From contig CAYSEU010000005.1 in assembly GCA_964430365.1 (NCBI GenBank), positions 1 to 28,701 of the forward strand: DNA of 28,701 nt, given 5' to 3'. Both the position numbers and the translations under genes were made by a program. Below the pieces are notes generated by a model, which did not search any database, had not been told where the DNA came from, and was given only the letters and a program-made list of their open reading frames with translations. Source of the stretch: JAVEVH01 sp964430365 (GTDB lineage: Bacteria; Patescibacteriota; Dojkabacteria; SC72). Below are positions 7,574-15,735 of this stretch, in pieces (within the stretch, counting starts at the first letter, position 1; the number at the start of each line of letters is the position of its first letter).

Positions 7574-8230
7574 ATGGAATTTAAAGAAGGATTTAATAAA
7601 AAAGAATTTATTGAGTTCGAAGAGAATATAAGGGTACATCCTGATGCAGAGATAGCAGAGGGTTGTACTATTGGAGATGATTCATTGATTTTAGATTGTA
7701 AACTAGGAAAGGTACATATTGGAGAGAATTGTATTATTGGTAATTACACAATGGTAGAAGATAATGTAATTATAGGAGATGGTAGTAAGATTTGGCACTA
7801 TACCCATATTAGAAAAGATTCAAAGATAGGGGAGAATTGTGTAATAGGGAACTACGTATATATTGATTCTGGAGTAGAGATAGGCGATGAAACTAAGATA
7901 CAAAACTATGTACCTGTATATCATGGAGTAGAGATGGAAGAGGGAGTTTTTTTAGGGCCCAACTGCTTAACAACAAATGATATGGTACCAAGAGCAAGGA
8001 CAGAAGATGGAGAAATAAAGGGTGAAGAGGATTGGAAGGTAACAGCAATACATATTGGTAAAGATGCCTCAATTGGAGCAGGTGCAATACTTAGACCAGG
8101 TATTACAATAGGAGAGAAAGCTTTAATTGGTGCTGGTGTTGTTGTAACTAAGGATGTTCCTGCTGGTGCTGTAATTGTAGGTAATCCAGGTAAAGTACTT
8201 AGATATTTAGATGGTTACGAACCAAAATAA
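7574..8230 (+). CDS. wbpD: Left-handed beta-helix acetyltransferase, WbpD/WlbB-like
   Basis: 218 residues made largely of hexapeptide repeats ([I/V]-G-x-x-x-x) from about residue 20 to 130 and again from 150 to 205, ending in the typical IGAGVVVTKDVPAGAVIVGNPGKV closing coils of the family (quoted here only as a class marker near 185-208). A loop around 125-150 (LGPNCLTTND, then PRAR) resembles the WbpD substrate loop. The enzyme should use acetyl-CoA to N-acetylate the 3-amino group of UDP-3-amino-GlcNAcA. It is slightly longer than the Pseudomonas enzyme (about 190), with an N-terminal extension. It lies between the 3-dehydrogenase and the aminotransferase genes, 1 base and 17 bases away. 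The fold is certain; the substrate is inferred from context. Confidence 0.78.
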   Translation: MEFKEGFNKKEFIEFEENIRVHPDAEIAEGCTIGDDSLILDCKLGKVHIGENCIIGNYTMVEDNVIIGDGSKIWHYTHIRKDSKIGENCVIGNYVYIDSGVEIGDETKIQNYVPVYHGVEMEEGVFLGPNCLTTNDMVPRARTEDGEIKGEEDWKVTAIHIGKDASIGAGAILRPGITIGEKALIGAGVVVTKDVPAGAVIVGNPGKVLRYLDGYEPK

Positions 8231-8247
8231 ATTTTCATAAATTAATT

Positions 8248-9354
8248 ATGATTCCCATATCTAAACCTCTAATTGAGAAAGAAGAGATTGATGCTGTTGT
8301 AAAAGTCTTAGAGTCAGGAATAATTGCTCAGGGGCCTAAGACAGCTGCATTCGAAGAGATATTTGCTAAGTATTGTGGTACTAAGCACGCTATAGCTTTC
8401 TCTAATGGAACAACCGCTATACATGCTGGAGTTATTGCTTCTGGTTTTAAGGATGGAGATGAAGCTATTACAGTACCATTTACATTTGTTGCTACTGCCA
8501 ATCCAGTAATAATGGAGAGGGGTAAAATCATATTTGTAGATATTAATGAAGATGATTTCTGTATAGATCCAAGTAAGATAGAGGAAAAGATTACTAAAAA
8601 AACAAAACTAATTATTCCTGTAGACTTGTATGGACAGGTATATAAATATAATCAAGTAAAAGAGATAGCAGATAAGCATGGTATTAAGATATTAGAAGAT
8701 GCATGCCAAGCTATTGGAGCACAGCAAAATGGTATAACAGCTGGTAACTTTGGTGATCTAGCGGCATTCTCTTTGTATGCAACAAAAAATATTGCAACAG
8801 GGGAGGGTGGAATGCTTACTACCAATGATGATGAGATAGCAAGAAGGGCTAAAATGTATAGACATCATGGTCAAGATGAGGCGGTTAGGTATGAATATTT
8901 AGATCTGGGACATAACTACAGAATGACTGATATCGCTGCAGCTATAGGTGTAGAACAGATGAAAAAAATAGAAAGAATTATTAATACTAGAAATGAAAAT
9001 GCAAAGAATTTAACAGACGGACTCTCTAAGATTAAGGGGATAATAGTTCCTGAGGTAATGGAAGGAAATACACATGTATTCCATCAGTATACAATTAGAG
9101 TAACAGAAGAGTATGGTCATACAAGAGATGAACTTATGAATTTCTTAAAAGAGAATGAAATTGGTTGTGGTGTATACTATCCAAAGCCACTACATCTTCA
9201 TGAGCATTTTAGAAAGATGGGATACAAAGAGGGAGACTTCCCTGTAGCAGAGAAATTGTCTAAAGAGGTTCTCTCTTTACCTGTTAATCCTTTTGTTACA
9301 AAAGAGGATACTAATATGATAGTTGAAAAGATTAAAGAATTTTCTAAAAAGTAA
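8248..9354 (+). CDS. wbpE: DegT/DnrJ/EryC1 PLP aminotransferase, WbpE/WlbC-like
   Basis: 368 residues, the usual length for sugar aminotransferases. The PLP lysine is K180 in LYATKNIATGEGG, the PLP-ring aspartate is D151 in EDACQAIGA, and SNGTTAIHA near 52-60 is the phosphate-binding loop. The YPKPLHLHEHF segment is typical of enzymes acting on nucleotide sugars. It should transfer an amino group from glutamate to the 3-keto sugar made by the WbpB-like enzyme; in characterised systems the two are coupled through 2-oxoglutarate-dependent NAD+ recycling. It sits in the order dehydrogenase, acetyltransferase, aminotransferase, UDP-sugar 6-dehydrogenase. Family certain; specificity from context. 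Confidence 0.82.
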   Translation: MIPISKPLIEKEEIDAVVKVLESGIIAQGPKTAAFEEIFAKYCGTKHAIAFSNGTTAIHAGVIASGFKDGDEAITVPFTFVATANPVIMERGKIIFVDINEDDFCIDPSKIEEKITKKTKLIIPVDLYGQVYKYNQVKEIADKHGIKILEDACQAIGAQQNGITAGNFGDLAAFSLYATKNIATGEGGMLTTNDDEIARRAKMYRHHGQDEAVRYEYLDLGHNYRMTDIAAAIGVEQMKKIERIINTRNENAKNLTDGLSKIKGIIVPEVMEGNTHVFHQYTIRVTEEYGHTRDELMNFLKENEIGCGVYYPKPLHLHEHFRKMGYKEGDFPVAEKLSKEVLSLPVNPFVTKEDTNMIVEKIKEFSKK

Positions 9355-9371
9355 ATTATAAATACCAGTAT

Positions 9372-10697
9372 ATGTCAGACAAAAATAAAACTGTTGCCAT
9401 TTGTGGTCTAGGATATGTAGGATACCCTGTTGCTATGCTTTTTGCAGATGCAGGATTTAATGTAATAGGGGTAGATATTTTAGAAGAGAGAGTAAAGAGA
9501 TTAAATGCAGGAGAAAACCCTATAAAAGGCCAGGAACCTGGCTTAGATGAACTAGTAGAGAAGGTAATTAAGGAGGGTAATTTTAGAGCTACAGCAGATG
9601 TTAAAGAGTATTCTAAAGCAGACTACATTATTGTAGCTGTACAAACACCTGTTGCAGAAGAGAACAAAAAGCCTACATATGAAAACCTAAAAGGAGCATT
9701 AAGAGATATTGGTAAGAATATGAGTAAGGGTGTTACTGTAATCATAGAGTCAACTATTGCTCCTAAAACAATGGAACATGTTGTTAAACCTATCTTAGAA
9801 GAGGAATCAGGTATGGAAGTTGGTAAGGATTTTTACCTAGCGAATTGTCCAGAGAGATTAATGCCTGGTCGTCTTTTAGAAAATATTAGGTATTACAACA
9901 GAGTAGTAGGAGGATGGAATCCAGAGTCTGCTAAGAAGGTAATAGATTTATACAAGCATGTTGTACAAGGAGAATTAGAAGAGACAGATTGTATTACTGC
10001 AGAGATTGTAAAAGCAGGAGAGAACACATATAGGGATGTACAGATAGCATTTGCAAATGAAATGGCATTACTTTGTGAAGCATATGGAGCAAATGCTTGG
10101 AGAGTTAGAGAGTTGATTAATAACTGTAAGAAGATTACGGATACAAGACCAGAGGCATTAAGACAGATGCATTATCCAGGTGCTGGTGTTGGAGGTCATT
10201 GTATTCCTAAGGATTCTTGGTTATTAATACATGAGGTAAGGGAAATCGTTAATCCTAAACTTATTCCAACAGCAAGATATATTAATGATTTTATGCCTGT
10301 TCATATGTTTGAGCTATTAGAGAGTGCTGTAAAAGAGGTAGGTAAAGATTTTAAGGATTTAAATATATTAGTCTTAGGATATGCATATGATGCAAATTCA
10401 GATGATGACAGGAATACTCCTACACTACCTTTATTAGAGAAATTAAAAGAAAACAATATTAAATATGAAGTACATGATACCTTTATTAAAGATTATCAGG
10501 GAGATCTAAATAGTATGCTTAAGGATAAGGATGGTATTGTTCTAATGACAGGCCATGATGAATATAAGGGTATAGATTTAGAGAATATGTTTAAGAGTAT
10601 GAGAGAGAAGCCATTTATAATTGATGGTAGGAATATATTTGATAAAGAGATAGTAAGGAGTAAGGGATTTGTATACAAAGGGGTTGGAAATATATAA
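9372..10697 (+). CDS. wbpA: UDP-N-acetylglucosamine 6-dehydrogenase, WbpA-like
   Basis: 441 residues of the UDP-glucose/GDP-mannose dehydrogenase family. The N-terminal NAD domain starts at GLGYVGYPVA (12-21); the middle domain holds the catalytic cysteine C277 in GVGGHCIPKD with the supporting NCPERLMPG (158-166) and K214/N218 region (EIVKAGENTYRD). The C-terminal domain binds the UDP part (LGYAYDANSDDDRNTP). It carries out two NAD+-dependent oxidations at C6, turning a UDP-HexNAc into its uronic acid. WecC-like UDP-ManNAc dehydrogenases look very similar; the neighbouring wbpB/D/E set favours UDP-GlcNAc. It lies 17 bases after wbpE. A TATAAA at 9357-9362 just before it could be chance. Confidence 0.85.
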   Translation: MSDKNKTVAICGLGYVGYPVAMLFADAGFNVIGVDILEERVKRLNAGENPIKGQEPGLDELVEKVIKEGNFRATADVKEYSKADYIIVAVQTPVAEENKKPTYENLKGALRDIGKNMSKGVTVIIESTIAPKTMEHVVKPILEEESGMEVGKDFYLANCPERLMPGRLLENIRYYNRVVGGWNPESAKKVIDLYKHVVQGELEETDCITAEIVKAGENTYRDVQIAFANEMALLCEAYGANAWRVRELINNCKKITDTRPEALRQMHYPGAGVGGHCIPKDSWLLIHEVREIVNPKLIPTARYINDFMPVHMFELLESAVKEVGKDFKDLNILVLGYAYDANSDDDRNTPTLPLLEKLKENNIKYEVHDTFIKDYQGDLNSMLKDKDGIVLMTGHDEYKGIDLENMFKSMREKPFIIDGRNIFDKEIVRSKGFVYKGVGNI

Positions 10698-10715
10698 ATT
10701 AAATTTATTAAATTA

Positions 10716-11405
10716 ATGAGCCAATTACCTCGCGAGTCTAAAATTTTAAATCGTAAAAAATTGATATGTGAAACGATAAGGGATAAAAAGGTTTTGCATA
10801 TAGGTTGCACAGATTATCCTTTTACAGAAGAAAGACTCCAAAATGGTACTCTTTTGCACCAAGAGATGGCTTCTTATACAAGCTATTTGGTTGGAATTGA
10901 TATTGAAAAAGAATCAATATTAACCATGAAGAAATATGGAATAAAAGATGTCTATAGATGTAGTGTTTATGAATTGAGAGATCTTTCGAAGGAGAAAATT
11001 AATAAGAACTTTGATTATATTGTAATAACAGAAGTCTTAGAACATGTACCAAATGCTGGCCTTGCTCTTGAAGGAATTTCTGAATATATGAAAAAGTACT
11101 CTCCAAATGCAAAGCTATTGGTAACGGTTCCTAATATTCATAATTATTTAAGAAATTTCATAGATGTAATACTAAATAGAGAACAAGTTCATCCAGACCA
11201 TCTTTGTTATTATAGCTACAATACGATAAAAAATCTTTTAGAAAGAAATGGGTTCGAAATTTTAAATATAAGATATGTGACTTACGGATTAGGTAGGTTT
11301 ACGTTTTTAATTGCATCTTTCTTGAACCTTTTGTCGAGTTCTTTTTTGCCATCAATATATGTAGAATCAAAATTAAAAGGTAAGATTGATACTAAAAAAA
11401 GTTAA
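10716..11405 (+). CDS. Class I SAM-dependent methyltransferase
   Basis: 229 residues. The SAM-binding motif I is VLHIGCTDYP (26-35), the acidic end of strand 2 is in VGIDIE (59-64), and strand 4 carries YIVITEVLEHV (101-111). This is the pattern of small-molecule and sugar methyltransferases (Methyltransf_11/23 type). TVPN near residue 137 is a common post-motif feature. In this setting it probably methylates a sugar of the glycan or a nucleotide-sugar intermediate; this is inference from position. The C-terminal ~30 residues are hydrophobic and basic and may touch the membrane. Codon use changes here: TCG and CGC/CGT codons appear that are absent or rare in the wbpB-D-E-A genes, marking the left edge of the variable part of the locus. 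Confidence 0.8.
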   Translation: MSQLPRESKILNRKKLICETIRDKKVLHIGCTDYPFTEERLQNGTLLHQEMASYTSYLVGIDIEKESILTMKKYGIKDVYRCSVYELRDLSKEKINKNFDYIVITEVLEHVPNAGLALEGISEYMKKYSPNAKLLVTVPNIHNYLRNFIDVILNREQVHPDHLCYYSYNTIKNLLERNGFEILNIRYVTYGLGRFTFLIASFLNLLSSSFLPSIYVESKLKGKIDTKKS

Positions 11406-11423
11406 ACTTTAGAAATATTGTTA

Positions 11424-13466
11424 ATGAGTCTTGTTTCTAGTGAACTTTCTAAAAAAAGAATAGCATTTGCTGACTTTATTGTATTGATTTTATCGATTGT
11501 TAGTATCTTTAATGTTGTAAGTTTATCTTTTGGTTTCTTTAATTCGAGGATTTCCATTCTGTTTATGGTTTTTATAATCTCCTTTACCCTTTTCGGACTG
11601 AAGATAGAGAAAATAAAAATAGGAAGTCCAATTATAATTTTAGGTATTCTCATTTTAGCAGTTGGCTTAAGGATATCTCCCAATCTATATCTTACAGGTG
11701 GACAAGATCAGGGTTCCTACGTATCTCTTTCTAAACAGTATGAGATTAATCACAGTTTATATATTAAAGATGAACTAAGAGAATCCTTGTCTGAAGAAGG
11801 TAAAAATATTTATGATAAATCTGGTGCTGCAACAATGCTTGGAGTTTCCCCACTTGATTTAGAAGATTCTACATACTACATGCCTTTCTATCCAGTATTT
11901 CCATCTTGGATGTCAATATTTGGAACCCTTTTTGGCTCAGATAATAGGATATACGCAATCTCTATGTTTGCCATACTTTCGATTCTAGCAACCTATCTGT
12001 TCTCTTACGAAATATCTGGTAGAAGAAAATCTGTTGGTTTAATTGCCGCATTTTTACTTGCTATTAATCCTCTTCATGTTTATTTTTCAAAAGTGCCTCT
12101 TACAGAAATCGTTTCCCTTTCTTTTTTCTTTTTTTCGCTGTATTTCTTGGTAAAGTTTTACAATAATTATAAAGAGGGGGAAATACGCAAGTTCACACTA
12201 TTTCTATCTCTTCTGAGTGCAATAGTATTATTCTATACAAGAATGAGTGCATTAATATTTTCTCCCATAATTGTACTGATACCAATAGTATCGTTTTTAT
12301 TTGTAAAGGACAGAAAGCTTACTAAATATCTTACAATATACTCCATTCTCTGGTTTCTTTCTTTAGGTATTTCTTACCTTTTCTATTATTTGTTTCTGCC
12401 TGATTTGTTCTCTACCATCTTTGAGGGAAGAGTTCTGAATCTTGTATCTTTAGAAGTACTTCTTATAACCTTAGGGGTAATCTTTTTGCTTATACTAGCG
12501 ATTTCTTTATCTTCGAAAATCAAGGGATATTTAAGGCAAATTTTACAATTTCTTAGAAAACATTTTCTTTTTATATTTCTAATTTTTTTCTTTTCCCTAA
12601 TCCTATATGAGCTCTGGTTGTATATATCAGAGATTTTGATTAAAGAGAATTGGAATGTTTTCTCGCATCAGAGCCTTTCTTATTTAAAACAGCTTAACTT
12701 TATCGCAACATTACTATATCTATCTCCTTTGGGTTTTTTGCTTCTTCCATTTGCTGTGTACCATCTGATAAAAAAGGGAGATGTGAAGTATATTCTATTG
12801 ATATCATCTATATTACTATTTTTGATATATTGTTGGGGGGTAATAAAGCTCTCTCCATATCATTATTACTTTGTTAGATATCAGCTAAGTGAGTTAATAC
12901 CGCTTTGTATTGTTGTATTATCTATATTTCTTGTAAATTTCTACGAAAGTACTAAGTACAAGAAGGTTATGATATTTATTTCACTATTTCCTATTTCTTA
13001 CTTCCTGTTTTTCTCTAGTATTCAGCTTCGAGATTATGAGGGTGCTGATAAGTCGAAATTTGAATATATTTCCTCTATAGTTGGAAAAGATGATATATTA
13101 CTTGTTGCTGGGAATGAATTCTCATCGGCACAGCAGATAGTGTTTCCAATGAAATATTATTATGGTATTAATACATTTCGTATTTATAGATTAACTTATA
13201 TAAATAAACAGGCGATAATAGACTTGAAAAAAGAGTATGATAATGTATATATTCTAACGGCTTTAGAGGGATGGGAGTTCTCTACAGCAGAATTTATCGA
13301 AGAAATAGAGTTTAAAAATAACTATTTTGTACACTGTCTTAGAGATGAGGATGCATATTTTGAAATGGAGAGTCACTCTCCTGATATACCTTTATGTGAA
13401 TATATGATAATACCTAATAGATACTATTATGGTACATATAAAATGTATTTGTATTCTTGGGAATAA
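11424..13466 (+). CDS. GT-C-like polytopic membrane glycosyltransferase
   Basis: 680 residues from the ATG at 11424; a TTG two codons upstream is less likely. About a dozen hydrophobic segments run from residue 12 to about 525, followed by a soluble C-terminal domain of about 150 residues. The first large outer loop holds LTGGQDQGSY with D95, in the place of the catalytic acidic residue of GT-C enzymes (PMT/ArnT/AglB-like), which use polyprenyl-phosphate-linked sugars outside the membrane. It could also serve as a polymerase (Wzy-like); no family motif decides this. A G6 run at 12835-12840 precedes TAATAA one frame off. It is 18 bases after the methyltransferase gene, and shares its TCG-containing codon use. 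The last codons overlap the -35 of the next gene's promoter. Confidence 0.65.
   Translation: MSLVSSELSKKRIAFADFIVLILSIVSIFNVVSLSFGFFNSRISILFMVFIISFTLFGLKIEKIKIGSPIIILGILILAVGLRISPNLYLTGGQDQGSYVSLSKQYEINHSLYIKDELRESLSEEGKNIYDKSGAATMLGVSPLDLEDSTYYMPFYPVFPSWMSIFGTLFGSDNRIYAISMFAILSILATYLFSYEISGRRKSVGLIAAFLLAINPLHVYFSKVPLTEIVSLSFFFFSLYFLVKFYNNYKEGEIRKFTLFLSLLSAIVLFYTRMSALIFSPIIVLIPIVSFLFVKDRKLTKYLTIYSILWFLSLGISYLFYYLFLPDLFSTIFEGRVLNLVSLEVLLITLGVIFLLILAISLSSKIKGYLRQILQFLRKHFLFIFLIFFFSLILYELWLYISEILIKENWNVFSHQSLSYLKQLNFIATLLYLSPLGFLLLPFAVYHLIKKGDVKYILLISSILLFLIYCWGVIKLSPYHYYFVRYQLSELIPLCIVVLSIFLVNFYESTKYKKVMIFISLFPISYFLFFSSIQLRDYEGADKSKFEYISSIVGKDDILLVAGNEFSSAQQIVFPMKYYYGINTFRIYRLTYINKQAIIDLKKEYDNVYILTALEGWEFSTAEFIEEIEFKNNYFVHCLRDEDAYFEMESHSPDIPLCEYMIIPNRYYYGTYKMYLYSWE
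13450..13461 (+). repeat. 12-base repeat, copy 2, in the 3' end of the GT-C gene
   Basis: Identical to 6494-6505. Here it encodes the last residues (Y-S-W-E region) of the GT-C protein and at the same time supplies the -35 of the promoter at 13457-13486. Confidence 0.6.
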
Positions 13467-13486
13467 AAAGAATAAATTGATATAAT
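13457..13486 (+). promoter_or_regulatory. Extended -10 promoter, leaderless GT2 transcript
   Basis: TTGGGA (13457-13462), an 18-base spacer and TATAAT (13481-13486) preceded by TGA, making an extended -10. The predicted start, 7 bases past the box, is 13493, the A of the start codon of the GT2 gene, so the mRNA would have no leader. The -35 lies inside the preceding gene. Confidence 0.6.
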
Positions 13487-13492
13487 AAACCT

Positions 13493-14587
13493 ATGTTAAA
13501 AAATAAAACAATTGGAGTAGTAGTACCCTCATACAATGAAGGAAAACAAATAGGTATGGTTATTGAATCCATGCCTGAGTTTGTAGATAGGATAGTTATT
13601 GTTAATGATAAATCTACAGATGATACTGCTAAGGTAGTAGAGGAGTATATAAAAAATGATAAATCAGAGGTAAGAGATTTAAATCATAGGAAAAAGATTA
13701 TACCTAACAGATATAATAGGGCGGAGTTAGTCGTAGAAGAGATAGAAAAGAAAGAGAAAGAGTTATTCCTACCTTCAGAGGTTTATAATAAAGATCCTAA
13801 GAAATGTAGAATAATATTAATTAATCACTTAGAGAATGGTTCTGTAGGGGCAGCAATAGCGACTGGATATAAATGGTGTTTAGATAATAATATAGATTGT
13901 ACTGCTGTAATGGGTGGAGATGGACAAATGGATCCTAGTGAATTAGAAGATATATGTATGCCTGTTGTTAATGAAGAGGTAGATTATGTTAAGGGTAATA
14001 GATTAAAACATAGGTCTGCGAGTTTCGTTATTCCTAGAATAAGGTTTTTTGGTAATTCAATACTCTCTCTTTTAAATAAGATAGCTAGTGGGTATTGGCA
14101 GATTTCTGATACTCAGACTGGATATACAGCAATATCTTTGGAAGCCTTAAGAGGTATTAAATTGCATAAGATATATAAATCATATGGTTGTCCTAATGAT
14201 ATTTTAGTTAAGCTTAATATTGCTAATTTCTCAATTAAGGAAGTCCCTATTAAGCCTGTTTATGATGTTGGTGAGGAATCAAAGATGAAAATCTTTAAGG
14301 TAATTCCTAGAGTAAGTTGGTTACTGTTTAAATTATTCTGGCAGAGATTATACAAAAAATACTTACTTAGGGATTTTCATCCACTATTTCTTCTTTATCA
14401 TTTAGCATTTCTTTTGTTATTAATAAATATTCCGTATACATTAGCAGTATTAAATGATGTGTTTTTGGGAGAGAAGGTGTCTACTAATTCATTAATAGCG
14501 TTTATGTTTTTAGGTATTACAGGTTTTCAATCATTGTTTTTTGCTATGTGGATGGATATGATGGATAACCAGAGATTACAGAGTTAA
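13493..14587 (+). CDS. GT2 membrane glycosyltransferase with an inserted segment
   Basis: 364 residues. A DPM1-like GT-A domain: VVPSYNEG at 10-17, VNDKSTDDT at 37-45 and the metal site in MGGDGQMDP (D143). Unlike the enzyme at 4284, the stretch between the nucleotide-binding strand and the next core strand is expanded by about 55 residues (roughly 50-108), rich in Lys and Glu. Two C-terminal membrane segments (about 298-320 and 332-354) follow. It probably makes a polyprenyl-phosphate sugar, or acts on the lipid-linked glycan. It is preceded by its own promoter and probably has a leaderless transcript. Codon use resembles the sugar-nucleotide genes (no TCG seen), not the neighbouring GT-C and GT4 genes, so it may belong to the conserved part of the locus. 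Confidence 0.8.
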   Translation: MLKNKTIGVVVPSYNEGKQIGMVIESMPEFVDRIVIVNDKSTDDTAKVVEEYIKNDKSEVRDLNHRKKIIPNRYNRAELVVEEIEKKEKELFLPSEVYNKDPKKCRIILINHLENGSVGAAIATGYKWCLDNNIDCTAVMGGDGQMDPSELEDICMPVVNEEVDYVKGNRLKHRSASFVIPRIRFFGNSILSLLNKIASGYWQISDTQTGYTAISLEALRGIKLHKIYKSYGCPNDILVKLNIANFSIKEVPIKPVYDVGEESKMKIFKVIPRVSWLLFKLFWQRLYKKYLLRDFHPLFLLYHLAFLLLLINIPYTLAVLNDVFLGEKVSTNSLIAFMFLGITGFQSLFFAMWMDMMDNQRLQS

Positions 14588-14605
14588 ATTAGCATAAGAA
14601 TAAAT

Positions 14606-15733
14606 ATGAAGAGAGTTTTAAATTTTCTTTTCAATGATTTCACAAATGATAATAGAGTATTAAAGGAATGTAGAAGCTTACAAAAAAATGGTTTTGATGT
14701 AACACTTCTTGCTACACATTTTAAAAAAGAATTACCAAGGGAAGAAGAAATCGAAGGTTTTAAAGTTAAGAGGGTAAATGTAGGGAGGATAAAACTACTA
14801 CCTTTAAATCTTATAATCTTTTGGATAAGGGTTGTTTTTCTTTATAAAAAGGAAGGTATAATCCATTCGAATGATTTATATGCACTTCCACCTGCTGTTT
14901 TTATTAAAAAGTTTATAAACAAGAGAGTTAAAATTGTTTATGATTGCCATGAACATGAAACAGAGGGAAGAATATATCATGATAAGCCATATATGAAACC
15001 CTTTGCTAAATTCTTTGAAAGAAAGCTGATTAATTCTGCTGATAAAGTTATCACGGTAAGTGAATCCATAGCTAAAGATTATGGAGATATATATAGAATC
15101 GAAAAACCTGAATTAGTAATGAACTGTCCAGTACTAAGCAAAGTGAATGGTAAAAGATATGATCTCTTTAGAGAAGAATTTAATATATCAAGAGACAAAA
15201 TAATATTTCTTTTACAGGGAGGATATATGCCTGGGAGAGGATACCAAAGACTCATTGAAGTATTTAAGACACTAGAGAAAACAAACGAGAAGTTAGTGTT
15301 AGTATTTCTCATATATGGAGAGGGTACTGAAGAACTTAAAGATATGATAGAGGGGTGTAAAAACATATATTGGCACGAAAAAGTACCAGTTTTAGAATAT
15401 ATGAAATATGTGAAATCTGCTGATTGGGGTATTCTGTTACTTGAAAACCTATGTAAGAGTTATGACTATTCACTCCCAAACAAGTTATTTGATTATGTAG
15501 GGGGAGGACTACCAGTAGTTGTTTCTAATCTAAAAGAACTCTCTAACTTTGTTGAGAAAAACAAAGTGGGATATGTTGTAGATGCATCTTCTCCAGAGAA
15601 TGTAATAAGAGTTCTTTCTAGTATCGATGAAAGTACCAAATCGAAATTCGAGGATAATGTATTAATTACTGCAAAAAAATTCTCTTGGGAAGAGCAAGAG
15701 AAAGTCCTACTTAAGATATATAACTCGTTATAA
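14606..15733 (+). CDS. GT4 glycosyltransferase
   Basis: 375 residues with a GT-B fold. The N-terminal domain includes NDFTNDNRVLKECRSL and IHSNDLYALP; VYDCHEHETE near 112-121 is the usual region before the acceptor site. The C-terminal domain shows LQGGYMPGRGYQRL (donor-binding start) and SLPNKLFDYVGGGLPVVVSN, the common GT4 variant of the EX7E region with Asp in place of the second Glu. It is soluble or peripheral and cytoplasmic, adding a sugar from a nucleotide donor to the growing lipid-linked glycan. It is 18 bases after the GT2 gene and 2 bases before the wbpI-like gene. TCG codons are present, as in the variable genes. Sugar and linkage are unknown. Confidence 0.83.
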   Translation: MKRVLNFLFNDFTNDNRVLKECRSLQKNGFDVTLLATHFKKELPREEEIEGFKVKRVNVGRIKLLPLNLIIFWIRVVFLYKKEGIIHSNDLYALPPAVFIKKFINKRVKIVYDCHEHETEGRIYHDKPYMKPFAKFFERKLINSADKVITVSESIAKDYGDIYRIEKPELVMNCPVLSKVNGKRYDLFREEFNISRDKIIFLLQGGYMPGRGYQRLIEVFKTLEKTNEKLVLVFLIYGEGTEELKDMIEGCKNIYWHEKVPVLEYMKYVKSADWGILLLENLCKSYDYSLPNKLFDYVGGGLPVVVSNLKELSNFVEKNKVGYVVDASSPENVIRVLSSIDESTKSKFEDNVLITAKKFSWEEQEKVLLKIYNSL

Positions 15734-15735
15734 AT

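Noticed and set aside
10496..10810. Minus-strand open frame of 104 codons
   Set aside because: It covers the end of wbpA and the start of the methyltransferase gene, both well supported.
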